A model generated the notes under the pieces. The model was given only the letters and a program-made list of their open reading frames with translations. It ran no database searches and had not been told where the DNA came from. A stretch of 52,948 bases of DNA, from NCBI GenBank assembly GCA_003550305.1, contig QKYT01000019.1, forward strand, positions 107,285-160,232, read 5' to 3'. Shown one piece after another: positions 46,285 to 52,948 of the stretch. The DNA is from Glomus cerebriforme. Taxonomy: Eukaryota > Glomeromycota > Glomeromycetes > Glomerales > Glomeraceae. Within the stretch, counting starts at the first letter, position 1, and each line of letters starts with the position of its first letter. The position numbers and the translations under genes are program-made.

Positions 46285-46440
46285 GAAGTTAATTTGTTCG
46301 CTTTAGAAGGAATACATTTTCGTAAGATATTCTTCAAAATATTGAAATCTTCTCTTGAATAGTTGGATTTTGAGTTCCCATTTAGGTACATGTTCTCAAA
46401 GTTGAATATCCCATTTTAAGAGATTAAAATCAAAAGATTG
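46285..46440 (-). pseudogene. BACK-domain gene fragment
   Basis: The minus strand reads DIQL-stop-EHVPKWEL and, after a shift, NYSREDFNILKNILRKCIP. In Rhizophagus BTB-BACK proteins the corresponding stretch is of the type VQIWEHVLKWGL...YSKDDFNxLKNTLxxCIP (from memory). The stop is TGA where Trp (TGG) is expected. No BTB or TLD part is nearby. A relic, unrelated in position to the scrap at 3453. Confidence 0.5.
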
Positions 46441-46809
46441 AAGAGAAATTTGATAAGTCTTTGTATATTTGTTGTCTCATATTTGTTATGAATAAATTCT
46501 TCACATATTTTGTTATTAGTTAACTATTCTTTGTGTCTAGTAGTTTTTCCATTGTATTCCAACTTTATCGATTTTCTTTAGGTAGTTTGCTTCTTCTTCA
46601 CTATATATCATGTTCAAATTATTTCAATTATGTTCCCTTTTCTCCTTTGTATATATTTCTTTGTTCTAAAATATAACCGTAACATTTATTTCCTTCCCTA
46701 TTTTATATATCATATTTTGGTTTTTTATTTCTTTAATAAACTTATCCTTTTGTTGTTGTTCATTTATTTTCTTAGTAAGATAAAGTGTATTTAATTGCCT
46801 CATAATTAT

Positions 46810-46960
46810 AAGAAATGAAAGGGAATTCTAACCTAAACCAAACCAGCCAGCTACGAGTCTTAGGAGATATTCGATTATCTGACTAGTTTTTCCTTGCCTG
46901 TTATGATGAAGACCTCATGTACAGTATAAGGGAGTTAAGAGGGAGTTTAAAGATGATAGT
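46810..46960 (+). repeat. Dispersed hairpin repeat, copy 3
   Basis: It has TAAACCAAACCAGCCAGCTA, then TTTTTCCTTGCCTG, then CTCATGTACAGTATAAGGGA. Upstream 46440-46800 is pyrimidine-rich like the left flank of copy 2, and downstream AATATAAAAATGAGTCAA recurs at about 47050, 12620 and 49745. The repeat unit is therefore longer than the hairpin itself. Confidence 0.5.
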
Positions 46961-49365
46961 TCTTAAAAAGGATGTGAAGAGAAAATAGAAAATAGAAAAA
47001 ATAATATGAAATGATGGTATTTATATAATTTTAAGAATAATAAGAATATAAAAATGAGTCAATATTAATAATGCAAATTTCTCATGGTTCTCATGGTTTT
47101 AATTTAATATCGTATTTGTTCACGTGAAAATTTTTTATTTTCTTCTATGTCAAATCCATAATTTAAAGTATATAGAAATATTAGCCTACAACTGTCTGCG
47201 AACCTATAAGTAGCATATGTAATTAAAAAGAGATAGTTTATAAGCGGAGGGATATTTATTACAGTATGTTTAGTTTAGATAATTTGAATATTTTACTTTA
47301 ATTTGTTATATTGATCATTTTCAGAATTTAATTTAGTCAATAACGCGTAAATAGTAATATAAATGAATTAGAAAAGCCGATATTTTAAAAACATTCGATA
47401 TTAAATATATTGTAAAATGTAAATAATAATTAAGATTTTGACTCTATAAAATAAATAATTAAAATTTCTTTATTGAATTTTCAGACAATTATTTTCTTAT
47501 TTAATAAATTAGATCGGTAAAATAGTTTATCATGCAACATTTTAATCATAGTCTAATTAGTTAAAATCAAGCGAAATGTAACACATGTAGCCGTAAGAAG
47601 TTAATAGTTATTGTATTAACTTATAATAATCTAATTAAAAAACCAATAACGGCAAGTGAAGTGAGGTATTATTTATTTTTATTTTTATTTTTATTTCAGA
47701 CGAACAGTCGCTATAAGTAATTCTAGAGTAATTACGATTATAAAAAAAATCATAAAAAGATCCCAAAAAGTGGATAATAATAAAAAGCTTTATTTGTGTT
47801 TATTGTTTTATTATCTTCTGTATCCAAAGAATTAAAACCTTTAAATCATGGATCAAAAGTTTATTTGAATTTTTCAACTTTTACATGATAAATAAAAAAA
47901 TCAAATCTAAATTTTTTGATAAAACTGAATAAATTAATTCCACAATAATGATATTATCGTGTGACACGTTGAATAGTAAATAATAGCTTATTTATTGATA
48001 TTTTAAAATAACCAAAATAACCAACTTATTGGCAATTATGTTAAATATACGGAGCACAATAATTATATCTTATTGACTTATTAAGAATAATAATTAATAT
48101 TTCAAAGTATTAAGAAATTCCAGTTATAGTAAAAGCTAAAAAAGATCAAATGGGAGTGAAATAAAAAAGTTTTATTAATTGATCATATGATTGAAAAATT
48201 TGACTTAATAGTATATTATATTGTTTCATTGTAATAAATAATCTTAATTGACATGTATAAATTTTTTTTAATAACAAAATATCTTTTTCATTTTTCGATT
48301 TTACAAAATTAGCTATATACTAAATTAATGTTTCTAGGTGTTTGATACTATCCTAAAATTTTAAAATGCTTTTTAACAGAAAAATTATAATAATTTTTTG
48401 TAAAAAAATAAATCTTTTCATATTTTAATTATATGTTATTTAAAAATATAAACTATACAGTATATTATATTCATTATATTCCTTGTTTATCTTATTTTTG
48501 ACCTGTTTCATGAAAAAAATGTCATTTTTCACATTTTTTTATTTTCATTCTCATTAAAGGAGTGTTCATTGTGGATTTCCTTCATCGTCTTATATCAACA
48601 TTGATTATTGACACCATTCATTACAATTAACCCTTCATCTTATATCAAACCCACCATTCATTCAAATTAACCCTTTATATCTATCAAAGGATCCTTTTTT
48701 AACAATAGGACTTAAAACATTCTTAAACCATCCATCCAACATTCATAACATTGAATACTAGTTAAAAATTCCTGAATATTTACTCAGTTCAAAACCCATA
48801 CATATTGACAATATTTTTTAGAACTTCATCCTTCTATATCTTCCATCTACTATATCATACAGCTGGATTCATTATCATAGTAATATTGAGTAGCACAAAC
48901 AGCTAGTTCAAAAAGAAATAGAAAATAATTTTAAAGAGAATAAAATTCACAAACTTTTAAAAAATCTTAAGCAATGTGAGCGATATTTGTCCAAAATGAA
49001 GGTATTGCTGTTTCAGAATGATTTTCAATTTTTTTTCATCATATAATCAACAGCACAAGCTAATATTTCATCTATTTTTTCATCCATTTACGTGATTCAT
49101 TAGTTTGTTTATTCCATTGTTTGAAATAATTCACTACTGTATGATTTGTATTTAATTCCATTATGATTCTTTGTCAATTGTAATTATTATGCCGTGCAAT
49201 GTATTGTATCTTCTTATTTCTGCAGTCTATTTAATTATACATGCTTTGGGTATCTTGTAATCCTACAAATTACTGTACATCCATAAAGAAATATTAAGAG
49301 TCTACTTTTTTAATTAGTGAAAAACCTTTACTTCTGTCAGCTATTAATACCTAATTTAATTACAA
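46961..49365. other. Intergenic, AT-rich, no gene seen
   Basis: 2.4 kb without credible frames. A run of TTATTTTTA units occurs near 47670-47695. A short direct repeat of TTCATCTTATATCAA / TTCATCGTCTTATATCAA with CACCATTCATT appears twice at 48580-48665. Neither suggests a gene. Confidence 0.4.
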
Positions 49366-49610
49366 GTTTAAAGGGAGAATTCTAATCTAGCAAATTAGGA
49401 TATACTCAACTATTTGACCAGTCTTTCCTTGCCTGATAGAGAAAGAACTCATATACAGTATAAGGAAGTTAAGAGAGAGAGTTTAAAGGTGATATTTAAA
49501 AAAGAACAAACCAGTCAGTTAAGAGATAATTGACTAACTGACTGGCTCTTCCTTGCCTGATATGAGGAAGAACTCAATATACAGTATAAGGAAAAGGAAG
49601 TGAAAGGGAG
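49366..49610 (+). repeat. Dispersed hairpin repeat, copy 4 (two units)
   Basis: Two units each contain CCTTGCCTGATA and TACAGTATAAGGAA. Between them CCAGTCAGTTA and TAACTGACTGG form an exact 11-bp stem at about 49514-49544. It is the clearest copy for defining the family consensus. Confidence 0.6.
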
Positions 49611-50862
49611 TTAAAGGGATATATTTATTATAAAGAGAAGATTAAATTAGGATATTAATATAACTAGAGATACATGTTAAAAAAAATGGAATATTGAAAA
49701 AAGGTTATATTTATATATTTATATATTTAAGAATATTAATAATATAAAAATGAGTCAAATTAAACACAATAGGTCACATCATGCAAATTTAACATTTATG
49801 GAAATTTTATATTTTTATACTTTTTTTTGTTACGCAAAAATTCAATAATGTATGATTAATTACATATCTTTTTTATTTATTCACATGATTTGTTAATAAC
49901 TCATGTTTTTCTCATAGTATTCAAAATACTTTCAAAATGAGTCAAATCCATAACCAATTGATAATTTTGGCTCCAATTCTATAGTAAATATTTTTGTTAA
50001 TCCTACTAAAACATCATCGTTTATTCCAAAATTAAAATCACTAGTTATCATATAAATTGTAAAATTATTTTGCAAGAATCGGACAATTCTTCTCCTGGGA
50101 CGATGTCACTGATGATTATAATTATGAGTTCTATTTTTAAATATATTGAATAAAGAATTTTATGAAATGGAATTTGATATAAACGATTTGAAACAGATTA
50201 TATACTTTTACAATTTCATATTTCCGATAGTGAAGTGATATTCTAGTGAAAATTTAAAATTCCTCATGAAAATATTGAAAATAATATATGATTGATTAAT
50301 GATCAAGACAGCTTTGATGATAGCCATCCACACAAATGTATACCTTTTTTGAGGAATTTTAATGGATAAGCATTTTGATTTACAATAAATAAGCAGTTAT
50401 AACCAATTTTTTTTTGGCCTTTGTAAAGCAAAAGTATTCATTTTTAAATTATTTTTTAAATAATAAAGAAATCCATTATTCATTTTGCAATTCTATTGCA
50501 ATTTATCATGAACTTTATGCGTAAAGATGATATTGAAATGGCTATACTACAGTTATGGTCTGTGGGACCATTGATGATGATTGATGTAATTAAATGATTA
50601 ACAATTCTTTTAAGATGCATAAAATAAACATAATATCTACAACGCTTCTTTTAACATTTATATCATAAACAGTAGAATATTTTTCAATTAATTAATTAGT
50701 AAAGTATCATAATGTATTGTACTGTTAATATGTCAAGCTAATAAAATTTCACTTTGATTTTTTTAGTTTATAACTTCAAAGTTTGTAATAATTATAAATA
50801 TAAATTATAATATGATTTATACTTTATTGTTAACCTAATGCATAAATCTTTAAAAATTGGGT
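49611..50862. other. Intergenic, no gene seen
   Basis: Starts with the AATATAAAAATGAGTCAAATTAA tail shared by the hairpin repeats. The rest is AT-rich and unassigned. Confidence 0.35.
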
Positions 50863-50976
50863 ATTGCTAAATGTCCCCGCAGGTGTTGATCACCGCATCA
50901 GCAAAGTTTCATTCCATTTTTAATTTTCACCTTGATGCTGGTGTGGTGACAATCGCCTGTGGTGATATTTAGCAAT
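50863..50976. mobile_element. ATTGCTAAAT-type MITE in third kinase-Sel1 3' flank
   Basis: 114 bp, from ATTGCTAAATGTCCCCGCAG to GCCTGTGGTGATATTTAGCAAT, with an internal deletion compared with 36554-36698. It lies at the same relative position about 260 bases from a kinase-Sel1 stop codon, so it travelled with the duplicated flank. Confidence 0.7.
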
Positions 50977-51233
50977 TTAAAATTTTAATATTTTGTGATA
51001 TATCTGTATGGACCAATTATGATGTTGAATAGCAATAATTATGTTAGTTAAAAGAAACTTTGTAATATTTTTTTTTGATTTTGATTTGTGAAACATTTGT
51101 ATCTTTGCAGTTAGGCAAAATTGAATTTACAAATACAGTATAATAAAATTCTAATTTCTCATAATAAAGAAATAATCTATAGTTTGTCTATTAAAATATA
51201 GTGTAAATATTTATTTTATCAAGCTAAGAATAT

Positions 51234-52641
51234 TCATAAGTTTTTTAATTTATTTTGAGCATCTTGATCTCCTTGTTCGGCTGATTTGTCATACCAATAA
51301 ATTGCTTTATTTTTATCTTTTTTAATTCCATCTCCTTTTTCATACATCAAAGCAAGATTATACTGAGCTATGCTGTTTCCTAAATCTGCAGCCTTTTGAT
51401 ATAATTCAAATGCTTTTTGTTTATCAATACTGGTTCCAATTCCATTTNNATAACANTTTGCTAAATTGNNTATTCCAGATGAATTTCCTAAATCTGCAGC
51501 CTTTTGATATAATTCAAATGCTTTTTGTTTATCAATACTGATTCCAATTCCATTATCATAACAAACTCCTAAATTATTTATTCCAGTTACATTTCCTAAA
51601 CCTGCAGCCTTTTGATATAATTCAAATGCTTTTTGTTTATCAANTTATTCCAGTTACATTTCCTAAACCTGCAGCCTTTTGATATAATTCAAATGCTTTT
51701 TGTTTATCAACACTGGTTCCAATTCCATTTTCATAACAATGTCCTAACCAAATTATTCCATTTGCATCTCCTAAATCTGCAGCCTTTTGATATAATTCAA
51801 ATGCTTTTTGTTCATCAATACTGGTTCCAATTCCATATTGATGACAATATCCTAAATTATTTATTCCACCTACATTTCCTAAATTTGCAGCCTTTTGATA
51901 TAATTCGAATGCTTTTTGTTTATCAACGCTAGTTCCAATACCATACTCATTAAATTCTCCAAGTAAAAAATTAGCATTTGAATTATTTTGATTATTTACT
52001 AACCAGTTATAAATTTCTTGTAAGGCCACATCATAATCATTAAGATAATTAAGAACCTTTTGTTTTAATTCTTCTCCATTTCCTATAGTATAAGCAATAT
52101 CAACCAGTTTAACAACCATTACACTACAAGCAATTGCTAATACAATTGGTTTATTTATAATTTGATTATTTGATATTATCGATGTTTCTATTTCATTTGT
52201 ATTCATTTTATCAAAATTTTGAATAAGCTGTGATAAATCTCCACGTGATAAATTATTATTAATAATTTCAGGATTTTCAAGTTTTTCAATAGTATTAGAA
52301 ATAAGATGCTGGTTACTTGATGATTGAATATTCTTATTACGATTATAAAGGTAAAAATCTTTTATAATTATATTTTCTTTTGTAATAATCATCATTAATT
52401 CATCAACTACCTGATTGATTGTTGGACGATTATTTGGTTCACTGTTCCAACAATCTACAAAAAAATAAATCTTTAATTAAAAAACAATGTTAAATATATT
52501 AAATTAAATATATTAAATTATAAGTTTAAATTATATTTACCAGTGTATATTTTTACATAGTCTTCAGATGTATTAGGAATAGGTGTTTCTCTAAGACCTT
52601 GTGAAATTTCTATAGCCAAACCAACATCATATTCTTCATTA
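51234..52641 (-). pseudogene. Kinase-Sel1 fusion gene, 3' part, interrupted by an insertion
   Basis: The exon 52541-52641 codes EEYDVGLAIEISQGLRETPI, the C-lobe of the kinase, and is cut at its 5' end by the element at 52642. An intron follows, then exon 51234-52454: CWNSEPNNRPT, the linker LSQLIQNFDKMNTNEIE, then a hydrophobic stretch KPIVLAIACSVMVVKLVDIA that the copy at 36949 lacks, and about seven to eight Sel1 repeats of 36 residues ending AQNKLKNL, TGA at 51234. The Sel1 frame itself is open except at one N junction (51644), which looks like an assembly error. N at 51448-51470 are ambiguous bases. If the insertion is present on all copies, the full kinase cannot be made. A Sel1-only product from an internal start remains possible. 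Confidence 0.7.
51578..51710. repeat. 66-bp exact repeat around a single N, assembly join
   Basis: Bases 51578-51643 and 51645-51710 are identical, separated by one N at 51644. With only one copy the 108-bp Sel1 periodicity and the reading frame are continuous. It is therefore probably unmerged contig overlap and not a biological repeat. Confidence 0.8.
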
Positions 52642-52948
52642 TAGGTGTCGTCAAAATTAATTACGGATTTTACCACGGTTACGGCACGTGCCGTATTGCC
52701 GACCGTAAAAACCGTAATCCGTAAAACCTTAATGCCGTATATAGTATTTATTCCGTAATGCCGTAATTCCGTTAATAATACGGCTATAAGATTTATTCNG
52801 AAATTCNGTAATTGCCGTAATATAAATTAATATTTTTATTTAGTATATCGATGTTTTTTATTGTTTTAAATAAAAAAAAAATATTTGTTACACATAATTA
52901 ATAATCAGATGATCATTATCAATAAAATTTTTCTTGACGCACAAATGC
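52642..52948. mobile_element. Inverted-repeat element cutting a kinase exon, right end outside window
   Basis: It begins TAGGTGTCGTCAAAATTAAT exactly where homology to the kinase C-lobe exon stops (after CTTCATTA, a candidate 8-bp target site at 52634-52641). The first 180 bases are full of short ACGG/CCGT motifs and contain the 16-bp palindrome TACGGCACGTGCCGTA at 52680-52695. The TAGG end and candidate 8-bp target site suggest a hAT-like element, distinct from the ATCCGGAT family. The second end is not visible, so length and type stay open. Two N at 52799 and 52807. Confidence 0.6.

Noticed and set aside
51633..51932. Plus-strand frame rich in LFHLHFLNLQPFDII repeats
   Set aside because: It is the reverse strand of the 108-bp Sel1 repeats; the repetition is inherited from the real gene.
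37348..51932. CRISPR-like array impression from 108-bp periodic units
   Set aside because: The units are coding Sel1 repeats in frame with no unique spacers, in a eukaryotic genome.
1..52948. tRNA, rRNA and other structural RNA genes
   Set aside because: No cloverleaf with matching A and B boxes or rRNA-like GC-rich stretch was found by eye; a covariance-model scan would be needed to exclude them.

Overview
The window reads as nuclear DNA of an arbuscular mycorrhizal fungus, most likely Rhizophagus or a close Glomeromycotina relative. The basis is very high A+T, many short GT-AG introns, protein kinase-Sel1 repeat fusions in several near-identical copies, a second kinase type with a long N-terminal Cys-rich region, BTB/BACK scraps, Crinkler-like and PD-(D/E)XK nuclease-like genes, and abundant small inverted-repeat transposons. 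The family names come from memory of these fungi and no search was run. The sequence is a draft: it has one 739-base gap and scattered single N.

Layout. 1-132 is the first exon of a kinase-Sel1 gene that leaves the window to the left. 1.8-2.7 kb holds a six-exon gene for a small four-helix membrane protein. 3.4-10.9 kb is a graveyard of decayed accessory genes: a BACK-domain scrap, a PD-(D/E)XK-like pseudogene with four in-frame stops, an unknown relic, a Crinkler-like pseudogene and a hypothetical gene with a frameshift. 11.2-13.5 kb is a long inverted repeat with hairpin repeats inside. 14.1-15.6 kb is an intact six-exon gene with a Uma2-like (DUF820) nuclease fold. 15.9-18.3 kb has more relics, including a treble-clef/VSR-like nuclease. 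20.4-22.2 kb is an intact five-exon kinase with a 12-nt microexon. 22.66-22.94 kb is a hAT-like MITE. 24.0-24.9 kb is an intact stand-alone Sel1 gene.

27.9-40.8 kb is a direct tandem duplication of a block of roughly 6 kb, each copy holding one kinase-Sel1 gene on the minus strand. The left copy is a pseudogene with at least seven lesions, one of them a 324-bp MITE with a perfect 8-bp target duplication. The right copy looks intact apart from the assembly gap in its Sel1 array. 42.7-45.5 kb holds two tandem stand-alone Sel1 genes. 46.3-50.8 kb is mostly non-coding with dispersed hairpin repeats. 50.9-52.9 kb is the 3' part of another kinase-Sel1 gene, interrupted by a different inverted-repeat element that runs off the right end.

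The active theme is a fast-evolving family of signalling-type proteins (kinase, kinase-Sel1 and Sel1-only), multiplied by segmental duplication and broken by small transposons and point mutations. Most inferred nonsense changes can be explained as C-to-T or G-to-A transitions. The candidates for further interest are the recurrent MITE hits in kinase-Sel1 exons, the eukaryotic Uma2-like nuclease, the cluster of unrelated nuclease-like relics, and the split of Sel1-only genes from fusion ancestors.
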